DNA of 64,000 nucleotides from Halorubrum sp. CBA1229 (lineage in GTDB: Archaea > Halobacteriota > Halobacteria > Halobacteriales > Haloferacaceae), in contig NZ_CP054585.1 of NCBI RefSeq assembly GCF_003721435.2, positions 2,108,001 to 2,172,000 of the forward strand, read 5' to 3'. Below are positions 50,507 through 57,936 of the stretch, piece after piece; position 1 is the stretch's first letter; each line of letters opens with the position of its first letter. Both the position numbers and the translations under genes were made by a program. The notes beneath the pieces are model-generated. The model saw only the letters and a program-made list of their open reading frames with translations. It was not told the DNA's origin and did no database searches.

Positions 50507-51545
50507 CGCCGCTCACCTCCGCGAGGTCGAACTCCGGCTCCTCCGTCGTCACGCCCGAGGGCGGGTTCACGAAGACGTCGTCGTAGGCGTCCTCGGGGTC
50601 GGGCTGCGGCTGTTCTTTCGCCCACGCGATCGCCTCCTCGACCCGCGACTCCGCGTCGTCGCGGATCGCCCCGAGTTCGGCGTCGTCGACGCCGTGGTCG
50701 CGGAGCTCGGACTCGAGCCTGTCGATCGAGTCGCGGGCGAGCGCCGCGTTCTCGTCCTCGTCGGAGCGGTACGTCTGCGGGTCGCCCATGAAGTGACCCA
50801 TCCGGCGGTGGACCTGCACCTCCAGGAGCGTGGGCCCGTTCCGGTCTCGCGCCCGCCCGATCGCCTCGCCGGCCGCCTCGTAGACGGCGAGGGCGTCGTC
50901 CCGATCGACGCGGACGCCGGGCATGTCGAACCCGGCGGCCCTGTCCGACCCGTCCTCCACGTCGGTGACGCGCTCCTTGGGCATGCTGATCGCCCAGTCG
51001 TTGTCCTCGACGACGAACACGACCGGCAGGTCGTGGACGCTCGCGAAGTTCAGCGACTCGAGGAACGCCCCCTGGTCGATCGCCCCCTCGCCGAGGAACG
51101 CGACCGCGACGGCGTCCTCGTTCCGCTTTTTCGCCGCCAACGCCGCCCCGGCCGCCGGCGGACACCCCTCGGCGATGATCCCGCTACACGCGAAGTTCAC
51201 GTCGGGGTCGAACAGGTGCATGTGGCCGCCCTTCCCCTTTCCGAGACCGGTCTCCCGCCCGAAGATCTCGGCGGTCATCCGCTTCAGGTCGACGCCCTTC
51301 GCGATGGCGACGTGGTGGGGCCGATGCGGCGCCGTCACGGTGTCCTCCTGACGGAGGTGATGACAGACGCCCGCGGCGGCCGCCTCCTGGCCCGCCGCCA
51401 GGTGGAGCTCACCGGGAATCGGTCCCGCGGAGATGTCGAACGCCGGTTGCTTCCCCTCCAGATACTCCTCTTGGAGGCGTTCCTCGTAGTGCCGGGCCGT
51501 TACCATGTCTGCGTACAGCTCGCGCATCCTGTCTGGTGATACCAT
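50499..51545 (-). CDS. 2-oxoacid/acetoin dehydrogenase E1 component, alpha subunit
   Basis: A 348-residue TPP-dependent alpha subunit. The TPP/Mg motif runs from GEGAIDQGAFLESLNFASVHDLPVVFVVEDN (about 153-183). GKGGHMHLFDPDVNF and the phosphorylation-loop-like RRMGHFMGDPQTYRSDEDE are typical. It decarboxylates the oxoacid and hands the acyl/aldehyde group to a lipoyl domain. The GKGKGGHMHL region is acetoin-dehydrogenase-like. It is the first gene of a three-gene unit (alpha, beta, lipoyl protein) with a palindrome just upstream. Confidence 0.92.
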   Translation of the reverse strand: MVSPDRMRELYADMVTARHYEERLQEEYLEGKQPAFDISAGPIPGELHLAAGQEAAAAGVCHHLRQEDTVTAPHRPHHVAIAKGVDLKRMTAEIFGRETGLGKGKGGHMHLFDPDVNFACSGIIAEGCPPAAGAALAAKKRNEDAVAVAFLGEGAIDQGAFLESLNFASVHDLPVVFVVEDNDWAISMPKERVTDVEDGSDRAAGFDMPGVRVDRDDALAVYEAAGEAIGRARDRNGPTLLEVQVHRRMGHFMGDPQTYRSDEDENAALARDSIDRLESELRDHGVDDAELGAIRDDAESRVEEAIAWAKEQPQPDPEDAYDDVFVNPPSGVTTEEPEFDLAEVSGDE

Positions 51546-51552
51546 CCCACGC

Positions 51553-51567
51553 TAACCTACATGGTTA
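51553..51567. promoter_or_regulatory. palindrome TAACC-N5-GGTTA at the E1 alpha promoter
   Basis: TAACCTACATGGTTA lies 8-22 bases upstream of the E1 alpha start (51545), in an AT-rich stretch whose minus strand offers a TATA-like ACTAATATC just beyond it. The site would cover the transcription start, as expected for a repressor operator. Inferred from position. Confidence 0.4.
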
Positions 51568-51608
51568 ATGATATTAGTTACTTCTGGCGGCCGCCGTCTC
51601 GCCATATT

Positions 51609-51618
51609 TATTCATAAG
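51609..51618. repeat. 10-bp direct repeat flanking the PD-(D/E)XK gene (copy 1)
   Basis: TATTCATAAG occurs here and again at 52968-52977, on either side of the 51705-52868 gene and in the same orientation. Such an AT-rich 10-mer is rare in this GC-rich sequence. It may be a shared promoter-like element or a relic of insertion. The 159 bases from 51546 to 51704 hold no gene. Confidence 0.45.
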
Positions 51619-51704
51619 AAATATAGGTAATTTAAAAAGGAACAGGCGGCGTCTCGGCGTCTTTCGCGAGGGATGACGTCGCTCTCGGCCGCGGTCTCGG
51701 CCAC

Positions 51705-52868
51705 CTATCCGAGATCGGCGACGATCCACGGCTTCTCGTCCGGGTCGTACTCGTCGATCGCCCCGCTGTGGCTCCGCGTCTCCGGCGCGAGCACGCCGAC
51801 GTGTTTCAGCTGCTGGACGAAGTTGAAGAGGACGTTGTTGCGGACCACGTCCGTCCACACCGCACGGTCCCGATAGAGGCGAGCTGTCCGCCCCCGCTCG
51901 ATCAGCTTCCGCGCCCGCGTGGCCCCACGCGTCGTGCAGAAGGCGCTCAGGAAGACGTTCGGGTACTCGCGGACCAGCCGCTTGACGAGATCGAGGAAGT
52001 GAACGCGCGGCCCCTCCTTGCGGAGCGCGTCGAGCAGCAGGCCGAACTCCGGGTGCTTGGAAAACGAGTTCCGGAGGAGCACCGCGAGCGGCGGGTGGAC
52101 CGCCGCGACCGTGCGCCGCGAGACGTCCGCTTTCGTCAGGCGGAGGTCGTCGAGGTCCTCGACTCCGTAGCCGCGGAGCACCGTCGCGGCCAACTCCCCC
52201 TGCGAGGTCAGCTCGTGGGGCGACCCGAGCGCGAGGAGGCCGAGCGTCCGCGCGCTCGCGACGGCCTCGTCGCCGGCGCCGAACCCGTACTCGTCGGCGA
52301 TGATGTCGACGAGCCCGTCGCGTGCGAGCGGCCCGTACCGGTCGACCGCGACGACCGGCGCGAGGTAGTTCAGCGGCTGCGCGAGGCTCAGCGTCGTGAT
52401 ATCGCCGCCGAACTCGTTCCTGCGGAGCCGCACCGACAACTGCCCTTCGATGTCCGCGACCTCCTCGGTCGATTCGGCGCTCGGCGGATCGCTCCACGAG
52501 GTCGCTCCGTCACCGTCGACGCCGATGACGCCGACGCCCTTCGACCGGAGCAGGGTCTCGTGGGGCGCGACGGCCTCGCCGTCGCCCGCGAGGTACGAGA
52601 CGTGCGCGCCCTGCTGGTAGGTCATCGCCTGCCCGATACCGCGGAGGAGGTTCCGCGATCCCTTCACTTCGATCGCGAACACGCGGTCCGCGTCGGTGAA
52701 GCCGAGCACGTCCGGGTACCGCCCCCGGATCGTTATCTCGTGGCGGCGACACCGGTCGAGCACGTCCGCGTACGTCTCGCTGTGGGCCTCCGGCACGTGC
52801 ACCAGCGGTTCGTAGTTCCGCTCGTCGAGCGCGGTCACCACCCGGTCGAACACCGCCGCCTCGTCCAT
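51705..52868 (-). CDS. PD-(D/E)XK nuclease-like protein of unknown function
   Basis: A 387-residue protein. The N-terminal domain shows the restriction-endonuclease-fold pattern: D53 (RYPDVLGFTDADR), E67-x-K69 (FAIEVKGSRN) and Q80 (GQAMTYQQGAH). The rest is mixed helix/strand with probable winged-helix segments (DVSRRTVAAVHPPLAVLLRNSFSKH) and no domain I can name. A complete D-ExK-Q set suggests an active nuclease or a DNA-binding derivative. It stands next to rdfA and the SMC-like gene but has its own AT-rich promoter region, so a functional link is only a hypothesis. Confidence 0.75.
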   Translation of the reverse strand: MDEAAVFDRVVTALDERNYEPLVHVPEAHSETYADVLDRCRRHEITIRGRYPDVLGFTDADRVFAIEVKGSRNLLRGIGQAMTYQQGAHVSYLAGDGEAVAPHETLLRSKGVGVIGVDGDGATSWSDPPSAESTEEVADIEGQLSVRLRRNEFGGDITTLSLAQPLNYLAPVVAVDRYGPLARDGLVDIIADEYGFGAGDEAVASARTLGLLALGSPHELTSQGELAATVLRGYGVEDLDDLRLTKADVSRRTVAAVHPPLAVLLRNSFSKHPEFGLLLDALRKEGPRVHFLDLVKRLVREYPNVFLSAFCTTRGATRARKLIERGRTARLYRDRAVWTDVVRNNVLFNFVQQLKHVGVLAPETRSHSGAIDEYDPDEKPWIVADLG

Positions 52869-52964
52869 ACGGGGCCGTGAAGCCGGCGGACAATAAGCGG
52901 TTCTCCCGCCGGACCGACGAGCACCTCGGCACGCGGACCCCGCCCTGCTCCGCCCCAGCCCGGA

Positions 52965-53185
52965 GAATATTCATAAGTATATAAATATATCCAAATGTAC
53001 TCCTTCTCTGAAATATACTCGCACGTCTACGGCGGGTGCACGCCTGCAGAGATCGCGTCTCTACGGCCTCGATCCGCGGCATCCGTCCGACGCGTTACTG
53101 CGACAGATCCGTCTCTGTCGGCCGGAATCACGCTCAGAATTCGCACCGTGGCAATAAAACGAACGTTATATTTATATGAATATTC
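52965..53185. repeat. AT-rich inverted repeats within a 446-base gene-free spacer
   Basis: The left arm GAATATTCAT (52965-52974) with ATATAAATAT (52979-52988) is mirrored by ATATTTATATGAATATTC at 53168-53185. Between them lie 179 bases of ordinary GC with no supported gene. Both arms look like TATA-containing promoters pointing outward or inward. The spacer 52869-53314 separates the PD-(D/E)XK gene from rdfA; further TATA-like runs occur at about 53250-53280 without a gene to serve. Confidence 0.6.
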
Positions 53186-53314
53186 TATCCCGCGTAATTA
53201 GTAGATCGTTACGATTCGTCGACTGCGGCTCCGAGATCGCGCTACGTATAATTTATACAGGTATCACAGTAGAGTTATACATGTTCGAGAAACCGCGTTC
53301 TGCCCGCGTCCGGG

Positions 53315-53938
53315 TCAGTCGTCGCTCGGCGACTCGTCCTCGCTCGTGCAGCCGCAGCCGCCTCGCCGGATCAGGTCGACGACCGACGCGTCCGCCCCGC
53401 AGTGCGGACAGACGCCCCGCACGTCGACGAGGACGTCGTAGTCGTCACGGTCGAGCTCGTCGGCGCTCGCGAGTGACGAGATCGCCGACTCGGTGACCGC
53501 GGAGAGGCGGCCCTGCAGCTTCTCGATCGTCTCGATCTTGCGCTCGGCGCGGTCCGTCTCGTCGGTCGGGAGGCTCGCCCCGCGGTCCTCGGTGAGGTAC
53601 GTGTGGACCGCCTGATGCGTGACGAAGTCCGCGGTCAGCTCGTCGACGTCCACCCCCTCGCGTTCGAGGCGTCGTCGCGCCCGGGTCGCCTCCGATCCGG
53701 TCCCGTTCCGCAGCGCCTCGTACGTGCTCGACGCCTCGACGTCGAGCGACGAGCCGGCGGTCTCGCGGACCGCCGCCGCCAACACCGCCTCGTTGAACTC
53801 GTCGGCGAGGTCCCGCAGGCTCGTGCGTTCGCCCGTTTCCCCCGTCCACGCGGCCTCGAGCCTCGCTCCGAGCTCGTCGAGGTCGTACGTCTCGATCACG
53901 CGTCCGACCTTCGTGTTCGGTCCGTCCTCGCCGGTCAT
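53315..53938 (-). CDS. rdfA: rod-determining factor RdfA
   Basis: A 207-residue protein matching the RdfA pattern: KVGRVIETYDLDELGARLEAAWTG...RTSLRDLADEFNEAVLAAA at the N-terminus, then a helix with the conserved TADFVTHQAVHTYLTEDRGA (about 112-131), and a C-terminal zinc site CPHCGADASVVDLIRRGGCGC (about 176-196). In Haloferax volcanii RdfA is needed for the rod cell type and is encoded beside an SMC-like gene, as here. The role in this organism is inferred from family and context. It lies 79 bases downstream of the SMC-like gene on the same strand. Confidence 0.82.
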   Translation of the reverse strand: MTGEDGPNTKVGRVIETYDLDELGARLEAAWTGETGERTSLRDLADEFNEAVLAAAVRETAGSSLDVEASSTYEALRNGTGSEATRARRRLEREGVDVDELTADFVTHQAVHTYLTEDRGASLPTDETDRAERKIETIEKLQGRLSAVTESAISSLASADELDRDDYDVLVDVRGVCPHCGADASVVDLIRRGGCGCTSEDESPSDD

Positions 53939-54017
53939 ACCGATCGATGGAGGGACGAGGTTACAAGCGTATCGGTGGAACGCCGCCCTTTCGAGTCGCG
54001 CGGCGCCGGTCGCTCGG

Positions 54018-55985
54018 TCAGTCGATCTGCTCGACGTACGTGTACTCCTCGGAGAGCGCGGCGGCGTCCTCGGGCAGCAGGGCGGCGACGAGGAAGTCGG
54101 CGTGGTCGCGGAAGTAGTCGACCACGCGCGCGATGCGGTCCGAGTCGATCGCCTCCAGCGAGTCGAGGACGATGAACGGCACCGTCTCGTGGACGTCGTG
54201 GACCAGGTATCCCGCCAGCGCGAACACCAGTCCGGTCACCTCGCGCTCGCTCTCCGAGAGGTGGTCGACGGTGTCCTCGTACGCCGCCCCGTCGGGCGAC
54301 GAGCGGACGATGTGCAGATCGAACCGCGTTCGGGTGACGGTCCGGCGCCCCTCGCGCACGTCGGTCTCGCGGCGCTCGATCCAGATCCGGTCGAGGTTCT
54401 CGTACCCGAGAATGTCGAGGACCGTCGCCATGTGCTCGTTGAACTCCTCGACGGCCCCCTCCTCCAACCGATCGACTCGGGTGCGCAGCTCCGTCAGCCG
54501 CTCCGCGACCGCTTCGCGCTCCGCCTCCAACTCCTCGCGCCGTTCGATCGCGGCCTCCCGCTCGTCGATCTCCGCGTCGAGTTCCTCGATCTCCGATTCG
54601 AGCCGCTCGACCCGGAGCTCGATCTCGTTGGCTTCGCGGTGGCGCTCCAGCGTCTCCTCGTGGCCGTCCACGTCGATCGATTCGGCCTCCGCCTCCAGCT
54701 CCTCGATCTCCGTCCGCTTCGCCTCGATCGCCGCCTCCAGCTCCTCGATTCGCGACTCGGTCGACGCGATCTCCGTCTCGACCGCGTCGAGCCGCTCTTC
54801 GGCGCGCTCGGCCTCGCGCTGCGCCTCGCGGAGCGCGGACTGCCTGTCGGTCAGCTCCTGGATCTCCGCGCGGAGCTCGCTGCGCTCGTCGAGCCGCTCC
54901 GACCGGAGGTCCCGGAGGCGGTCGAGCGTCGTCTCGATCTGTCCGGTCTCCACCGCGGAGCCGCAGGTCCAACACGTCGTCCGGTCGTCGCCGGTCAGCG
55001 CGTCGGTCGGACTGTCGTCGGGCTGAGACGCGCCGGCGGCGTCGACCGCGTCGCCGCCGCTCCGGTCCACGTCGATGGCGGGCGCCGTGCCCTCGAGCAT
55101 GTCCTCGTTGAAGCTGATGACGCTGCCGAGCTCGTTGATCGCGTCGTCGAGCGCGCGCTGGCGACGCCGCAGCTCGTCGATGCGCCCCGCGAGCTCGTCG
55201 GGGCTCTCGTCGGGCTCCCGCGTCGACTCGACCGTCTCCCGGAGCTCGTCGCGCTCCGACTCCAGCTCCGTCAGCGTCGACCGCTCCGTCTCGAGGTCGA
55301 ACTGGAGGTCGTCGAGCTCCGAACGCGCGTCGCGAACCCGCTGGAACGCGTCCTCGAGCTCCTGTTTGCGCGTCCGGCTCTCCTCGACGCCGGCGTCGAG
55401 GTCCGCCAACTCCTCCCGGACCGCCTCGAGCTCCGCCTCCGCGTCGTCGAGCTCCGCCCGCTTCTCCCGGCGCTCGGCCTCGAGGTCGGGCAGTTCGCGT
55501 TCCAGCCCGTCCAGCCGGTCGATCTCGTCTTCCAGCTCGCTCCGTTCCCGCTTGCATTCTTGGATCTCGGCGTCGATCGACTCCGTATCGATCGGCCGCA
55601 TGATGATCTCTTGGAGGTCGTCGCCGCGCGCGACGGCCCGACGCGCCTCGTTGTTCTCCAGCAGGAACGCGAACAGGTCCGCGAGCTCCGGGTCGTCGAG
55701 GTACGGGTCGCCGCCGAACGCGACGGAATCGCCCCGCCGCGTCAGCGTTCGGGTGTACGTCTCGTCCCCGAGTTCGAGGGTCACCGACCCCTCGTCGGCG
55801 TCGCCCTTCAGCGAGCTCCGCCGGCTCCCGAGCCCGGCCATCAGCGCCTGCAGGAAGGAGGTCCGGTTCGTCGCGTTCCGCCCGGCCAACACGGAGACGC
55901 CCTCGGGGAGGGTCACGGTCGCCTCGTCGATGCCGCCCACGTTCCGGACGTCAACGCGGACGACCGATTGAGAGGTCTGAGTCAT
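54018..55985 (-). CDS. archaea-specific SMC-related (Rad50-like) protein with degenerate ATPase motifs
   Basis: A 655-residue protein with a Rad50/SMC plan: an N-terminal head (VVRVDVRNVGGIDEATVTLPEGVSVLAG), long coiled coil (about 130-545) broken by a zinc-hook-like CWTC (about 337-340), and a C-terminal head with signature-like LSESEREVTG (about 575). The Walker A region reads GRNATNRT (35-42), lacking the Lys of GxxGxGK(S/T). Walker B reads FIVLDSLEAID, with Ser where the catalytic Glu is expected. It is probably partner to RdfA in cell-shape control. The nucleotide chemistry is doubtful. Confidence 0.85.
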   Translation of the reverse strand: MTQTSQSVVRVDVRNVGGIDEATVTLPEGVSVLAGRNATNRTSFLQALMAGLGSRRSSLKGDADEGSVTLELGDETYTRTLTRRGDSVAFGGDPYLDDPELADLFAFLLENNEARRAVARGDDLQEIIMRPIDTESIDAEIQECKRERSELEDEIDRLDGLERELPDLEAERREKRAELDDAEAELEAVREELADLDAGVEESRTRKQELEDAFQRVRDARSELDDLQFDLETERSTLTELESERDELRETVESTREPDESPDELAGRIDELRRRQRALDDAINELGSVISFNEDMLEGTAPAIDVDRSGGDAVDAAGASQPDDSPTDALTGDDRTTCWTCGSAVETGQIETTLDRLRDLRSERLDERSELRAEIQELTDRQSALREAQREAERAEERLDAVETEIASTESRIEELEAAIEAKRTEIEELEAEAESIDVDGHEETLERHREANEIELRVERLESEIEELDAEIDEREAAIERREELEAEREAVAERLTELRTRVDRLEEGAVEEFNEHMATVLDILGYENLDRIWIERRETDVREGRRTVTRTRFDLHIVRSSPDGAAYEDTVDHLSESEREVTGLVFALAGYLVHDVHETVPFIVLDSLEAIDSDRIARVVDYFRDHADFLVAALLPEDAAALSEEYTYVEQID

Positions 55986-56037
55986 CGATTTATGCTAATG
56001 AATTTTCTCACGCTCTTAAGTCTATCTCTCAGACGAG

Positions 56038-56135
56038 GCGTCGGTCCGCCGCGCCGGTGCGCGTCGGTCCGCCGCGCTGGTGCGCCTCACTGCGCGCCCG
56101 CCGTTACGGACTCACCGCGCGCCCGCCGTTACGAC
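56038..56135. repeat. two adjacent tandem duplications (23 bp x2, 25 bp x2)
   Basis: A 23-base unit at 56038-56060 recurs at 56061-56083 with one mismatch. A different 25-base unit at 56086-56110 recurs at 56111-56135 with a few mismatches. The second pair includes the stop codon of the LarA-like gene (56129-56131). The stretch separates that gene from the SMC-like gene's promoter. Confidence 0.85.
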
Positions 56136-57478
56136 TCGCCGCCTCCCGTCTCGTGCGGGGTCGGCGCGGCGAACTGTCCGTCGTCGAACTCGATCGGTGT
56201 CGGCTCCGCGACGACTCGCAGGTCGTCGCGCTCGCGGGCCGCTTCGACGAGCGCAGGGGAGGCGTACAGCCGGTCGAGCCGCATCGTGTCCGTCGCTCGG
56301 AGCACGCGGGCGTCGTCCGGGCCGACGACGCCGACGGTCGACAGCGACGCGACGAGGCCGGCGCGGTCCGTCTCGACGACCGGTGGCAGCCTGACGCCCC
56401 GCGTCGTGCTCGCGGTGATCGCGTTGATGAGCGTGGTCGAGCTGTCGAGCTCGGCGGCCAGGTCCCGGTGGACGAAGTCCGCGGACCCCATCCCCATGGC
56501 GTTGCCGTGGGTCGTCTCGGTCAGCCCCCGCACGAAGATCCGCTTGACGTCGGGGAGCTCCGGCTCCGGCTCGTTGATCGCGAACGGGCGGCGACCGATC
56601 ACGTTCGTGTCCATCCCCTGTCCGCTGACGTCTTTCCCCTGCCGGTCGAGGATCAGCACGTCGACGTCATCGAAGGGGATCGTCGGCAGGCGGTCGTAGG
56701 CGAGCTCCAACAGCTCCGCCTCGCGGTCGAGGAACCCGGACGGGGGGACGCCCTCGATCACGGCGGTGTCGTCGAACTGGTCCTCGACGATCGCGACGCC
56801 GCCCGCGACCGGGAGCTCGGCCAGCAGCTTCTCCGCGATCTCCGGGATCATGTTCCGGAAGCTCCAGTCGACCGCCCACTCGTGGGCCGTCTTCGCCCCG
56901 CGCTGTTTCCCCATGCCGATGACGAGCATCTTCGAGAGCCCGCTCTCGACGGGGCCGTCGTAATCGGTGTGGGGCTTCACCCGGTTGACCGGAACGATCG
57001 CGTCGGCGGCGGCGGCGTGGGCGTCCGCGTAGACGGGGACGCCACGGTCCGGGGTCTCGCCGACCTGAACGACCTCCATGCTCGATCGGATCTCGCAGCC
57101 GATCGCGTCCGGGGTCACCCCGAGGGATTCGAGCATCTCCCGCTGGCCCGCCGCGGTCGCCCCGCCGTGGCTCCCCATCGCCGGGAACACGAAGGGGTCG
57201 TAGCCGGCGTCCCGAACCGCACCGACGACGCCGGCCACGATCGCCGGGAGGTTAGCGATCCCGCGGCTGCCGGCGCCGACGGCGACCTCGCCGCCGTCGG
57301 GTACGCCGTCGAAATCGAGCGACGCCACCGCCGCCGCGGCCGCGGCCTCGATGCGCTCGCTCGGGATGGGGTCGGTGTCCCACCTGCGCTCGATGAGCCC
57401 CAGGTCCGGGAGCGGTCGGGCGCCGCACGCGTCGAGCACCGTCGCCTCGGGCACGACGAGGTCGTCGAGAGTGTCCAT
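56129..57478 (-). CDS. LarA-like (DUF2088) protein, nickel-dependent lactate racemase family
   Basis: A 449-residue protein of the DUF2088/LarA superfamily. The N-terminal Rossmann-like domain carries VAVGAGSRGIANLPAIV. The substrate-loop FPAMGSHGGATAAGQREMLESLGV (about 136-159) and RVKPHTDYDGPVESGLSKMLVIGMGK (about 204-229) hold His and Lys positions known in LarA (SHGG, KPH). LarA racemises lactate with a nickel-pincer cofactor; many relatives racemise or epimerise other 2-hydroxyacids. No LarB/C/E cofactor genes are in the window. Confidence 0.85.
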   Translation of the reverse strand: MDTLDDLVVPEATVLDACGARPLPDLGLIERRWDTDPIPSERIEAAAAAAVASLDFDGVPDGGEVAVGAGSRGIANLPAIVAGVVGAVRDAGYDPFVFPAMGSHGGATAAGQREMLESLGVTPDAIGCEIRSSMEVVQVGETPDRGVPVYADAHAAAADAIVPVNRVKPHTDYDGPVESGLSKMLVIGMGKQRGAKTAHEWAVDWSFRNMIPEIAEKLLAELPVAGGVAIVEDQFDDTAVIEGVPPSGFLDREAELLELAYDRLPTIPFDDVDVLILDRQGKDVSGQGMDTNVIGRRPFAINEPEPELPDVKRIFVRGLTETTHGNAMGMGSADFVHRDLAAELDSSTTLINAITASTTRGVRLPPVVETDRAGLVASLSTVGVVGPDDARVLRATDTMRLDRLYASPALVEAARERDDLRVVAEPTPIEFDDGQFAAPTPHETGGGES

Positions 57479-57936
57479 GCGAACCGGTCCCGCTCGACCG
57501 GTATAAACGTGGGGGCCGCGACGGGGTCCGTCCCGGGGTCGACGGTCGAGACGAGACTGATGCCCGGAAGCGGTATCGACACTCGGGAACGGTATCGACA
57601 GCTGGAAGCGGTACCGAAACCCGAGAGCGGCACTGGCGGAGCGTCGACTGTCTGCGTCCGTCCCGGCGTGACGTTACAGTCGTAGGTCTGTAACGAGAAC
57701 TGCCGCAGTGGTCGACAAATCCGAAAGAATCGGATCGATGTTTTTCGAAGATACAGCGCGTTTCGTCGCTAATTCGCCGTGTTTAGCCGTCATACTACCG
57801 TACAAGCCGTTTCATAAGCGTAGATCGCGGCTCAGGTCAGCGAACCCTCGATCGGTTTCGACGACTGAGAGCGCTCAAATATTCTTTATTATCCGAGTAC
57901 TCGGGAAGTTAAGTACTCAGGCGTGATCGAGATTGT
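57479..57936. other. intergenic region between larA-like and iclR genes, with degenerate short repeats
   Basis: No gene is supported in these 458 bases. At 57566-57640 an approximately 19-base motif, GGAAGCGGTATCGACA and variants, is repeated three to four times imperfectly. From 57700 the sequence turns AT-rich and ends in the iclR promoter. A 72-codon open frame at 57708-57926 has no protein-like composition and is not called. Confidence 0.6.
57883..57904 (+). promoter_or_regulatory. iclR promoter with palindromic operator candidate
   Basis: TCTTTATTA (57883-57891) is a TATA-like element. It is followed at once by a perfect 12-bp palindrome CCGAGTACTCGG (57893-57904), and a further AGTACTC lies at 57912-57918. 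The site lies between the TATA box and the expected transcription start (about 57915) of the IclR gene at 57937, a typical position for autoregulation. Confidence 0.5.

Noticed and set aside
52995-53201. 68-codon plus-strand open frame in the AT-rich spacer
   Set aside because: Lies between the inverted arms, no ribosome site, no recognisable composition; could be reconsidered if transcription is found.
53619-56699. 1026-codon open frame on the plus strand
   Set aside because: Antisense to rdfA, the SMC-like gene and the LarA-like gene; Ser/Arg-rich shadow.
57708-57926. 72-codon plus-strand open frame upstream of iclR
   Set aside because: Covers the AT-rich promoter region, no family resemblance, and composition is not protein-like.
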